DNA of 22,615 nt, taken from a bacterium (GTDB lineage: Bacteria; Auribacterota; Auribacteria; Auribacterales; Auribacteraceae). The first letter of the stretch is position 1; every line of letters starts with the position of its first letter. Where the stretch lies: assembly GCA_021161885.1 (NCBI GenBank), contig JAGGZS010000089.1, positions 1 through 22,615 on the forward strand, in the 5' to 3' direction. Below the pieces are notes generated by a model, which was not told where the DNA came from, searched no databases, and saw nothing but the letters and a program-made list of their open reading frames with translations. The position numbers and the translations under genes were made by a program. This document shows, piece by piece, positions 15,332 through 22,615 of this stretch.

Positions 15332-16414
15332 TTATCCAGTTAAAGACAAAACCATAAGCACGCTAACGGAATTAACCATTATGTGCATTATTATTGAAGG
15401 CACAAGGGAAGATGTTTTCTCCACAAGCACACTTAATATTATGCCGAGAAAAACAATCGGCAGAAAAGCCATCATATTGTTATGGATTAAAGAAAAAAGG
15501 ACTGCGTTAATGGAAAGACCCCAGAAAACACCCAGATTTTTTCTTAACCATCTATACAAAAAACCCCTGAAAAAAATTTCTTCAAATATAGGCCCTAATA
15601 CTGTGATAAATATCACAACCGCCATAAATTGAGACGATGTAAACTTAGATTCATCCGTTAGCAACGACAAAACCTCTTGAGGTTTCATTTTAATATCAAA
15701 CATTTTACTCAATAGATTCGTCGCGATAACAAGAACTAAGTACACCGGCAGAAACATCAAGTAAGAAGATACCCCTTTTAAAACCGATGAAAAAAAATCT
15801 GAAAATTTTATCCCGAACTGCCTGATGGATATATTGTAATTGCCCATAAACCTGAATACAAAAAAAACAGCTACTAATTCCGCAAAAAACATATCCATAA
15901 TGAACAGAAAATTATAGTTTACCGTATCCCTGTCAACCTTTACTATTTCAATAATTAATTCCTGCACAGTCGAGAAACAAAGGTAAGCTATAAAAAAAAT
16001 CACTAAAATTTTACAAATATCCCATAACCCCCATGGGTACAATTTCTTATAATTTTCTATCTGCATTATATTCGGCGGATTATATTCGCGGGGCAAAAAA
16101 AAATATTTTCTAATAAACCGAAAAAAATTAATAACAAGCATTATAAATCCAATAACAATAAACATAACCAAAACAGATAATAATTTTTTAAATTTAGGCG
16201 TTATTTTGAAATCTTTCAAAAGATCATCCATATCCCCGTGGAGTGTCTTATAACTTTCTATTTTATGAGAAGATACGGATTCAGGCTTATACGCCAGATT
16301 ATGCGATGCTATGACAGCAAGAATAAGCAAAAGGAAAATATAAACTTTATCCCTTTTGATTACCTGCCGAAGCTCATCTAATTTTTTCTTTAAATTTACA
16401 GGCAATTTTTTCAA
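15332..16414 (-). CDS. CPBP-family (CAAX-like) intramembrane metalloprotease
   Basis: The protein has about 360 residues and at least seven hydrophobic membrane segments. The CPBP (Abi/Rce1-like) motifs are complete: GPIFEEIFFRG (EExxxR), FSLIHNN with its His, and HIMVNS (HxxxN). The family cleaves membrane peptides or processes prenylated or bacteriocin-type substrates. The first 100 residues hold one membrane segment and a polar loop before a second span. The start is uncertain: a TTG at 16414 has GGAG 7 nt upstream and overlaps bioD by 41 nt, while an ATG at 16444 has a poor site and overlaps by 71 nt. Substrate unknown; the location between bioD and aroK gives no hint. Confidence 0.85.
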   Translation of the reverse strand: MKKLPVNLKKKLDELRQVIKRDKVYIFLLLILAVIASHNLAYKPESVSSHKIESYKTLHGDMDDLLKDFKITPKFKKLLSVLVMFIVIGFIMLVINFFRFIRKYFFLPREYNPPNIMQIENYKKLYPWGLWDICKILVIFFIAYLCFSTVQELIIEIVKVDRDTVNYNFLFIMDMFFAELVAVFFVFRFMGNYNISIRQFGIKFSDFFSSVLKGVSSYLMFLPVYLVLVIATNLLSKMFDIKMKPQEVLSLLTDESKFTSSQFMAVVIFITVLGPIFEEIFFRGFLYRWLRKNLGVFWGLSINAVLFSLIHNNMMAFLPIVFLGIILSVLVEKTSSLVPSIIMHIMVNSVSVLMVLSLTG

Positions 16415-17096
16415 AAACAGTCTCCAATTCAGAAAAATCATCACTTACATTTTCTATGTAAGGCACGTTCCCCAGCCAGTCAAATCCTGACAACTCGGCT
16501 ATAATCAGGGCATTATCGGCTAACGATTCATCGTTATCATAAGGTTTACAGCAGTTTGTTACAAAACCTAATACATTTACTTTCCTGCTTTTCAGCAAAA
16601 ATAATGTCATCAGCGAATGATTGATTGTACCCAGTCCCGCTCGAGCTACTACCAGAACAGGATACTGTAATTCTACAATAAAATCAATTACAGAATAATG
16701 TTTTAAGCAGGGAACAAGAATACCGCCTATTCCCTCTATAAAAAAGAACTCGCATAACGATTCCCTTTGTTTTATCTCACAAAATATTTTCTTTATATTA
16801 ACCGATATTTTTTTTCTGCGTAAAATGGTATAAGGAGCCAAAGGGTTTTCTAACGAAAAAGGGGCAATTTTTTCTGGACTGATTATTCCGTCAACCGCAT
16901 GGCTCAAAAAAAAAGCGTCCGGACACGGTATCCCGCCTGTAGCTATAGGTTTAATAATATCTACCGAATATTGTTTTTTATAAAAATTTCTCGCAAGCCC
17001 GGCGGTTACTACTGTTTTGCCCGCGTCAGTATCGGTAGCGGTAATAAAAATTCCTTTTGCGGAAAATTTTCCATTTTTATTATTTCCCCGACCCAT
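16374..17096 (-). CDS. bioD: ATP-dependent dethiobiotin synthetase BioD
   Basis: The protein has 240 residues. BioD closes the ureido ring of dethiobiotin from 7,8-diaminopelargonate, CO2 and ATP. The P-loop TATDTDAGKT is at 19-28; most BioD proteins have GTDTxVGKT, so Ala replaces the usual Val. DIIKPIATGG (46-55), FFIEGIGGILVP (family EGAGG) and FVTNCC follow the family order. An N-terminal extension of about 14 residues precedes the first strand. It begins 3 nt after bioA and has only a weak GGAA site, suggesting translational coupling. It is the last of three consecutive biotin genes, and bioB is not in the window. Confidence 0.93.
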   Translation of the reverse strand: MGRGNNKNGKFSAKGIFITATDTDAGKTVVTAGLARNFYKKQYSVDIIKPIATGGIPCPDAFFLSHAVDGIISPEKIAPFSLENPLAPYTILRRKKISVNIKKIFCEIKQRESLCEFFFIEGIGGILVPCLKHYSVIDFIVELQYPVLVVARAGLGTINHSLMTLFLLKSRKVNVLGFVTNCCKPYDNDESLADNALIIAELSGFDWLGNVPYIENVSDDFSELETVFEKIACKFKEKIR

Positions 17097-17099
17097 AAA

Positions 17100-18440
17100 T
17101 TATTCCGTTACTTTTTTGATAGATTCATAAGTGCCGCGCAGAAGACGCTCCAGTTCCTGTTCGGATATGCACAAAGGAGGCATTAAAACAATGACATTGC
17201 CCAAAGGGCGTATGATTATTTCATGGTTTCTTGCTTCTTTTACAACCTTACCGCCAATCCGGTCAGCCCATAAATAAGGTTTTTTTGTTTGTTTATCCTT
17301 GACCAGCTCAATACCTATCATCAGCCCTTTCTGTCTAATATCACCTACATGAGATAACTTTTTAAATTCATTGAGAACACAATCAGCCTGTTTTGCCCGT
17401 TCAGCAACATTTCCTAAAATATTATTTTTGCGCATCAGTTCAAGATTTTTTAAAGATACAGCGCACCCCAGCGGGTTAGCCGTATAAGTATGCCCGTGAA
17501 AAAAAGTTTTCTGTTGGGCATAATCGCCAAGAAACGCCTCATAAACTTTATCCGAAGCTAATGTTGCGGATAAAGGAAGGTATCCGCCTGTAATGCTTTT
17601 TGCGACAGACATAATATCAGGAGCAATATTTTCTATTTCACTGGCAAACATTTTACCTGTCCGTCCAAACCCGGTAGCAACTTCATCGACTACCAGCAAA
17701 GCTCCGTACTGCTTTACGATATGTTTGAGCTCTTTCATAAACCCTTTAGGTGTCATTATCATACCTGAGGCGCCCTGCACCTCCGGTTCAATAACCACAG
17801 CAGCTATTGTATCGCCATAATTTTCTAAAATTTTCCTCAATTCATTCAAACAATATTCTTTACAGGCATTCTCATCGCCGTCGAACCTGTACGGATACGG
17901 GTAAGGGGCGTTGTAACAATCAAACAGGAGCGGTTTATAAATTTTATGGAACAAATCTATTCCGCCTAAACTAACCGATCCTATAGTATCGCCATGATAT
18001 GCGTTAGAAAAGGTTATAAATTTCGTTCTGCTCTTATGTTTACCGCCATCCGCCTGCTGCCAATACTGGTAAGCCATTTTTAAGGCTATTTCCATGGCAG
18101 TCGATCCGTTATCCGAATAAAAAACTTTTTTTAAGTTGGGATGAGTCATTGATATAAGCTGTTCGGCAAGCTGCACAGCGAGCGGATGAGTCAAGCCGAG
18201 AAAAGTTGTATGTGATATTTTTCTTAACTGCTCAATAATGGCATCATTCAGTTCAGGGTTGGCGTGTCCATGCACGTTCACCCACAAGGACCCCACTGCG
18301 TCAATATATCGGTTGCCCTCGGTATCGTAAAGCCACACCCCTTCCCCTTTATCTACGGCAATTATGTCATCATCAATCCAATCTTTCATTTGTGTAAAAG
18401 GATGCCATACGTATTTTTTATCTAATTGTTTATAATCCAT
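17100..18440 (-). CDS. bioA: Adenosylmethionine-8-amino-7-oxononanoate aminotransferase BioA
   Basis: The protein has 446 residues and is a PLP enzyme that makes 7,8-diaminopelargonate, normally using S-adenosylmethionine as amino donor. KKYVWHPFTQM at 8-18 is the BioA signature. LWVNVHGH, FYSDNGSTAMEIALKM (107-122), the NAYHGDTIG loop (147-154), VVDEVATGFGRTG (250-262) and the PLP lysine Lys281 in SVAKSITGGYLPL are all present. HGHTYTANPLG follows at 315-325. The start is ATG 18440, 10 nt after GAGG that lies inside the end of bioF. The family has lysine-using members; the sequence alone does not exclude that. Confidence 0.96.
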   Translation of the reverse strand: MDYKQLDKKYVWHPFTQMKDWIDDDIIAVDKGEGVWLYDTEGNRYIDAVGSLWVNVHGHANPELNDAIIEQLRKISHTTFLGLTHPLAVQLAEQLISMTHPNLKKVFYSDNGSTAMEIALKMAYQYWQQADGGKHKSRTKFITFSNAYHGDTIGSVSLGGIDLFHKIYKPLLFDCYNAPYPYPYRFDGDENACKEYCLNELRKILENYGDTIAAVVIEPEVQGASGMIMTPKGFMKELKHIVKQYGALLVVDEVATGFGRTGKMFASEIENIAPDIMSVAKSITGGYLPLSATLASDKVYEAFLGDYAQQKTFFHGHTYTANPLGCAVSLKNLELMRKNNILGNVAERAKQADCVLNEFKKLSHVGDIRQKGLMIGIELVKDKQTKKPYLWADRIGGKVVKEARNHEIIIRPLGNVIVLMPPLCISEQELERLLRGTYESIKKVTE

Positions 18441-18447
18441 CAAAAAA

Positions 18448-19647
18448 CTACCTCGTTAATAATCTATCATCGAAATTTATAGCCACGTCTTTCATCACTT
18501 CAATAAGTTTATCTATATCATTATCCGAATGGGTCGCCTGAAGGCTGATGCGCAGTCGTGACTGATTTCTCGGCACAGTAGGGTATCTAATGCCCGGCAC
18601 TATTAATCCGTTATCGTATAAAAACGATGAAATTTCCATAACGCGTTCGTTTTCACCTATAATAACAGGGATTATATGCGATACGCCCTCAGAAGCATCA
18701 AACCCCAGTTCTTTTAATGCTTTACGCAGGTACATACTGTTTTTCAACAATTTCCGGCGGCGTTGCGGCTCTTCTTTAATAATATTTATCGCTTCTATCG
18801 AGCAGGCGCATAATACAGGGGGTATGCCGGTTGTATATATCAAACTTCTGGCGGTATTAACGAGAAATTCTTTCAGTTCGCTTATTCCCGATATAAACCC
18901 GCCAAGCACCCCGCATGATTTGCTTAACGTGCCCATATGAATATCAATTACGTCTTCGCATCCTAAATACTCAGCGGTTCCGCGCCCGTTTTCGCCGAGA
19001 ACTCCCGTACCGTGCGCGTCGTCAACCATAAGGTAAGCGCCGAACGATTTAGCGACTTCGCCAAGTTCCTTGATAGGAGCAAGATCGCCGTCCATACTGA
19101 AAACGCCGTCTGTTATAACAAGGATTCTGCGTTTATCACGATAATAACGTTTAAGTATTTTCGCAAGTTCATTCACATTTCGATGAGGATACACCTTAAA
19201 AGCGGCAAGCGCGTTTCTGCAAGCGTCAAACAAACTGGCATGAATATAACTGTCAGCTGCAATAAGATCGTCTCTGGAGTCCATAATAGACGAAACAACT
19301 CCTAAATTAGCCATATATCCTGTCGGAAAGACTATAGCGTCTTCCTGTTTTTTAAAATCAGATATAACCTTTTCCAACTGTTCATGAAGCACAGTATTGC
19401 CCGTAAGCAATCTTGAGGCGCCTGCTCCAATCCCGTATTTAAGTATTGCTGATTCAGCGGCTTTAGCAAGACGAGGATCGTTAAGTAATCCGAGATAATT
19501 ATTTGATGAAAAATTGATATATTTTTTATCGCCGATAACAATATTCTCAGCCGTTGACAAAGAGGCTTTCCTGAGTGATCGGTATAATCCTTTTGCCTTA
19601 ATGTTGTCAATTTCATTTTTTAAGATAGAACGCAGCATTTCCCGCAT
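18448..19647 (-). CDS. bioF: 8-amino-7-oxononanoate synthase BioF
   Basis: The protein has 399 residues and is a PLP-dependent alpha-oxoamine synthase that joins pimeloyl-ACP (or -CoA) with alanine. The motifs are NFSSNNYLGL (45-54), GAGASRLLTG (74-83), a His at 136 that stacks on PLP, VDDAHGTGVLG (208-218) and the PLP lysine Lys243 in GTLSKSCGVLGG. The family includes 2-amino-3-ketobutyrate ligase, which looks alike, but the adjacent bioA and bioD make BioF the better call. It starts 4 nt after the ketoacyl synthase stop. An alternative ATG at 19638 would remove three residues; the AAGG site suits either only moderately. Confidence 0.92.
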   Translation of the reverse strand: MREMLRSILKNEIDNIKAKGLYRSLRKASLSTAENIVIGDKKYINFSSNNYLGLLNDPRLAKAAESAILKYGIGAGASRLLTGNTVLHEQLEKVISDFKKQEDAIVFPTGYMANLGVVSSIMDSRDDLIAADSYIHASLFDACRNALAAFKVYPHRNVNELAKILKRYYRDKRRILVITDGVFSMDGDLAPIKELGEVAKSFGAYLMVDDAHGTGVLGENGRGTAEYLGCEDVIDIHMGTLSKSCGVLGGFISGISELKEFLVNTARSLIYTTGIPPVLCACSIEAINIIKEEPQRRRKLLKNSMYLRKALKELGFDASEGVSHIIPVIIGENERVMEISSFLYDNGLIVPGIRYPTVPRNQSRLRISLQATHSDNDIDKLIEVMKDVAINFDDRLLTR

Positions 19648-19651
19648 ATCC

Positions 19652-20872
19652 TTATTTTGATGTTAAGTTACAATTGTGCCGTTCCAAAAGCAATCCGGCT
19701 ATGGAACATCCAAACCCATAAGAAGCGCTTACCGCATAATTTATTTCACGCGTCTTAATTTTGCAAGGAGTAAAGTCCAAATCACTTATATTATCCGGAT
19801 TATCAAGCCTGATTGTAGGCGGTATAAAATTATTTTCCATTGCCAAAACAGCAGCAATTATTTCTATAACGCTTGACGCGCCAAGCATATGTCCGGTTAA
19901 AGGTTTAATAGAGCTTAAAGAAATTTTATGGGAAAATTTGCCGAATGCTTTTTTAATTCCCAAAATTTCGGTTTCATCATTAAGTTTTGTGGCAGTGCCG
20001 TGACAACTTATATAATCTATATCAGCCCCCGACCTATTTTTTAATCGCCTTAATAGCTCGGCTATAACCGATCCGTCATGGCTCATACCGGTTACGCTCA
20101 CCGGATCGGATAACGCCGCATAATCTTTTATTACAGCATAAATTTTACTGTTTCTTTTTTTCGCGCTTTCATACGATTCCAAGACAAGCATACCACATCC
20201 TTCAGAAATAAAAAACCCGTTTCTATCTTTATGGAAAGGCCTGAAATTTTCATATAAATCCGTAAGCACTTTCATATTTTTATACGATGCCATAAAAGTA
20301 CCGTCAGGAACAATTTCCACAGCGCCTGCAAGTATAATGTCCGCTTCTTTGCGCTCTATCATACGGAATGCTTGAATGACCGACATTAAACCGGTTACAC
20401 AACCGGATGTTACACAGCACGAAAGACCTGATATGCCCAACTTTCTTCTCACATACAATGAAGGCATATCAACACGTGAGACCACCGATATATCTTCAAA
20501 GTTTAATTTTTTCTCTGTTAAAAATTTATTAACCGCTTTTCGCCATCTGCCGTTTCTTCCGAATGTCGGTCTAGAACATGAAATAACAGTGCCTATTTTA
20601 TCAAAAGATGATATTCCGGCGTCGGTCAATGCCCGTTGAGACGCTTCAAGCGCATAAACATTTTTATAATCATCGTTAAGTCCGTTTCCATAATCAAAAA
20701 CAGAGTTTTCCAAAAATTTCTTTTCATTAATGAAAACCGACCCGTCAGCGCAATACGCTAAATCTCCTTCTTCGCAAGGCACAGCTTTTTTTAGGAAATT
20801 CAAGCACGATTCCAATGTCAATCCATGAGGAGTAACCACACCCATTCCGGTTATACAAATATCATTGTTCAT
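19652..20872 (-). CDS. Beta-ketoacyl synthase, FabF-like, probably dedicated to biotin precursor
   Basis: The protein has 406 residues and a thiolase fold of the KAS I/II type. It begins ICITGMGVVTPHG. The catalytic Cys158 lies in VTSGCVTG, where canonical enzymes have STACASG/ATG. His291 is in CHGTATKLNDETE, Lys323 and His328 are in SSIKPLTGHMLGASS, so the Cys-His-His triad is intact. The gatekeeper and pocket region is divergent. It shares an ATGA overlap with the SDR gene and lies 4 nt before bioF. No acyl carrier protein or acyltransferase gene is adjacent. I infer elongation of an acyl-ACP towards a pimeloyl precursor. A general fatty acid role or a polyketide-type role cannot be excluded. 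Confidence 0.88.
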   Translation of the reverse strand: MNNDICITGMGVVTPHGLTLESCLNFLKKAVPCEEGDLAYCADGSVFINEKKFLENSVFDYGNGLNDDYKNVYALEASQRALTDAGISSFDKIGTVISCSRPTFGRNGRWRKAVNKFLTEKKLNFEDISVVSRVDMPSLYVRRKLGISGLSCCVTSGCVTGLMSVIQAFRMIERKEADIILAGAVEIVPDGTFMASYKNMKVLTDLYENFRPFHKDRNGFFISEGCGMLVLESYESAKKRNSKIYAVIKDYAALSDPVSVTGMSHDGSVIAELLRRLKNRSGADIDYISCHGTATKLNDETEILGIKKAFGKFSHKISLSSIKPLTGHMLGASSVIEIIAAVLAMENNFIPPTIRLDNPDNISDLDFTPCKIKTREINYAVSASYGFGCSIAGLLLERHNCNLTSK

Positions 20873-21600
20873 AACCAATTCAAAATCCTGCTGTCTAAGT
20901 TAAAAACCTGTCCTGATACACCTTTCATACCCGACAAATACACCATAAACCCTGCTGATTCATCAGGCGAGGCTAACCGACCTAACACATTATTGCGTTT
21001 TGCCTGTTCTTTTATTTTTTTCTCAACTCTGGCTCCCATTCCCATATCCATAAAACCCGGCATCACTGCGTTTACGCAAACTCCATACTCCCCAACCTCT
21101 TTTGCCAACGACTTAACCGCGCCAACCAATCCCGCCTTAACGGCAGAGTAAACAGTTTGCCCATAAGTTCCCCATGACCCGCTGTAAGATGTTACGGCTA
21201 TGATATGTCCTTTGGCATTTGCAGTTAAATGGGGCAAAACAGGTTTAACCGTATAAAAAAAACCGTTTAAATTTATCGAGACCATCATTTCAATTTCACT
21301 ATGGTTAAGTTTAGATAAAATCCCGTCAATATTTATAGCGGCATTTACTATTACAACATCTATTCCCGACCATTTATTTATAACCGTTTGAAAAAATTTT
21401 TCCATATCACTTAATTTGCCCACATCAGCTTTACATGATAAAAAAGAATTTTCCGATTTTTCCTCAGATGACCTGGAGCAAACAGCAACTTTATATCCGT
21501 ACCGCATAAACCGCTCGGCAAGCACCGCTCCGAATCCGAAAGTACCGCCGGTTACAACACAAACTTTCTCGTTAACCATTTTTTTATTTCGGTTAACCAT
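20869..21600 (-). CDS. FabG-like short-chain dehydrogenase/reductase
   Basis: The protein has 243 residues, the length of 3-oxoacyl-ACP reductases. The NAD(P) loop TGGTFGFG is at 17-24. NAA lies at 86-88, Asn110 is in place, Ser138 sits in VTSYSG, and Tyr151 and Lys155 form the YSAVK catalytic pair. The C-terminus VSGQVFNLDSR matches the family's usual VxGxxxxVDGG only loosely. It would reduce the 3-oxo product of the neighbouring ketoacyl synthase. The ATG at 21600 follows AGGAG by 10 nt; the more FabG-like start, MVNEKVCVVTGG, lies seven codons later without a ribosome site, and ATGGTTAAC occurs at both. Role in biotin supply is inferred from position. Confidence 0.9.
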   Translation of the reverse strand: MVNRNKKMVNEKVCVVTGGTFGFGAVLAERFMRYGYKVAVCSRSSEEKSENSFLSCKADVGKLSDMEKFFQTVINKWSGIDVVIVNAAINIDGILSKLNHSEIEMMVSINLNGFFYTVKPVLPHLTANAKGHIIAVTSYSGSWGTYGQTVYSAVKAGLVGAVKSLAKEVGEYGVCVNAVMPGFMDMGMGARVEKKIKEQAKRNNVLGRLASPDESAGFMVYLSGMKGVSGQVFNLDSRILNWL

Positions 21601-21656
21601 CAAAAAAAAACTCCTATAATTAAAGATTCAGGATTAAAAATTTTCGGCAAGAAAAA

Positions 21657-22565
21657 TCAGGCTATTACATAACGGTTTCTGCCGTCATTTTTCGCTTTAT
21701 ACAAAGCCTTATCGATAACAGATATCATATCATCTATTGAAGGGAGATAATTATCTAAAAAATTGCCGGCTCCGATACTTATGGTAATATTAATTTTTGT
21801 TTCAGCAACATTGATATCGCTTTTTTCCACTTGTGAGCGTAATCGTTCACAAATAGATTTAAGATTGGTTATATCGCTTATATTGGGTAAAAAAACGATA
21901 AATTCCTCACCACCGTATCTGCCGATAATATCGCTTTCACGCAGACCGGTTTTAATAACAGCCGATACCTTTCTAAGCACTTTATCGCCGACAGGATGTC
22001 CATAAGTATCATTAATCAGTTTAAACTTGTCTATATCAATCATCAAAAGGACAATATTGCGTCCGTAGCGGACAGATTTTTTCAATTCAAGATCAAGTAT
22101 TTCAAGGAAATAACGCCTGTTATAGCAATCCGTCAGATAATCACGCACAGCCAATTCCTGCAGTTCGTCTTTAGCGAACCTTAGTTCATCCTGCAAATTT
22201 TTTATGCGGAGCATTGATTTAATTCGAGCCATAACTTCTTTAATATCGACCGGTTTAGTAATATAATCGTCAGCGCCCGTATCAAGCCCTTCGATTTTAC
22301 TTGATAAATCGTCTCTTGCGGTAACCATAATAATAGGGATATAGTTATCGGTTATTTTAGCTCTTATTTGCCGGCATACTTCAAACCCGTCCATTTTAGG
22401 CAGGTTGATATCGAGCAGAACAATATCGGGTACTTCTTTAAGCACCATTTCAACAGCTGTTTCCCCGTCATAGGCGGCGCAGACATCGTATCCCATGGCA
22501 TTAAGGCCAATTTCGAGCATTTCAACTATTTTTTTCTCATCATCAACGATAAGAATCTTTGCCAT
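21657..22565 (-). CDS. PleD-like response regulator/diguanylate cyclase
   Basis: The protein has 302 residues. The receiver domain (1-120) has Asp8 and Asp9, the phospho-acceptor Asp52 in LLDINLPKMDG, and Lys104 in YITKPVD. A short coiled linker (121-138) leads into a GGDEF domain with DYLTDCYNRRYF, MIDIDKFKLINDTYGH (175-190) and the active-site GGEEF at 218-222. An inhibitory I-site, RESD, stands exactly five residues before it, so the enzyme should be feedback-inhibited by c-di-GMP. It lacks the second receiver of true PleD. GAGG lies 6 nt before the ATG; 50 nt upstream to the window edge show no clear promoter. A 56-nt gap separates it from the biotin block. No cognate kinase is visible. 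Confidence 0.95.
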   Translation of the reverse strand: MAKILIVDDEKKIVEMLEIGLNAMGYDVCAAYDGETAVEMVLKEVPDIVLLDINLPKMDGFEVCRQIRAKITDNYIPIIMVTARDDLSSKIEGLDTGADDYITKPVDIKEVMARIKSMLRIKNLQDELRFAKDELQELAVRDYLTDCYNRRYFLEILDLELKKSVRYGRNIVLLMIDIDKFKLINDTYGHPVGDKVLRKVSAVIKTGLRESDIIGRYGGEEFIVFLPNISDITNLKSICERLRSQVEKSDINVAETKINITISIGAGNFLDNYLPSIDDMISVIDKALYKAKNDGRNRYVIA

Positions 22566-22615
22566 AAAAAACCTCATTTTAAATAAAATCCGCGAATAAA
22601 CGTCTTTTATCTTAA

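Noticed and set aside
21540..21600. Possible BirA operator formed by repeated GTTAAC sequences at the start of the SDR gene
   Set aside because: Half-sites are in the wrong orientation and spacing for a TTGTAAACC-N14/16-GGTTTACAA operator, and the repeats simply encode Met-Val-Asn twice.
21601..21656. Promoter or terminator between the diguanylate cyclase and the SDR gene
   Set aside because: The 56-nt gap is AT-rich, but no -35/-10 pair with 16-18 nt spacing, no -24/-12 match and no stable hairpin was visible, so read-through is as likely as a new start.
1..22615. CRISPR arrays, tRNA/rRNA genes, insertion sequences or integrase genes
   Set aside because: Reading both strands I found no regularly spaced direct repeats, no cloverleaf with a TTCGA/TTCAA arm pair, and no transposase or integrase motif.

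Overview
All 23 convincing protein genes in this window lie on the minus strand, packed into two back-to-back operon-like blocks, so transcription runs from the right edge to the left. The DNA is AT-rich by eye, with ordinary GGAG/AAGGAG ribosome binding sites and many 4-60 nt gene overlaps. The gene content (a FlgN-like flagellar chaperone, nonulosonic-acid genes, a sigma-54-like promoter, c-di-GMP and HDOD signalling) suggests a flagellated, diderm-type bacterium with a compact genome. I cannot place it in a phylum from sequence alone; an uncultivated lineage in the style of Omnitrophota or Elusimicrobiota is only a guess.

Right block (about 22565 down to 11069). It starts with a PleD-like response regulator/diguanylate cyclase. 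A biotin block follows: an SDR reductase, a beta-ketoacyl synthase, bioF, bioA and bioD. No bioC or bioH is present in the window. The reductase and synthase overlap by 4 nt and the synthase lies 4 nt from bioF, which suggests they supply or elongate the pimeloyl precursor. Next come housekeeping genes: a CPBP membrane protease, shikimate kinase, mtnA, thiL, tsaE and an exported TPR protein. The block ends at a hairpin near 10946-10978.

Junction (10554-11068). This is the only gene-free stretch longer than 300 bases. It contains the putative terminator, a frameshifted scrap of an RHS/YD-repeat protein on the plus strand, and a good -24/-12 (sigma-54) match that would drive the left block.

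Left block (10553 down to the left edge). Four glycosyltransferases come first. The first two carry C-terminal extensions that both resemble half of a GT9 (heptosyltransferase-like) fold. They are followed by an SpsF-type cytidylyltransferase, a NeuB/SpsE-type nonulosonate synthase, a short UDP-sugar 4,6-dehydratase and an IolB-like cupin. After these come a FlgN-like chaperone, a small protein resembling the N-terminal domain of HD-GYP proteins, an HDOD protein and a gene cut by the window edge. The simplest reading is a sigma-54-driven flagellar (or surface) glycosylation locus joined to flagellar export and signalling genes. The IolB-like enzyme inside a nonulosonate cassette is its most unusual part.
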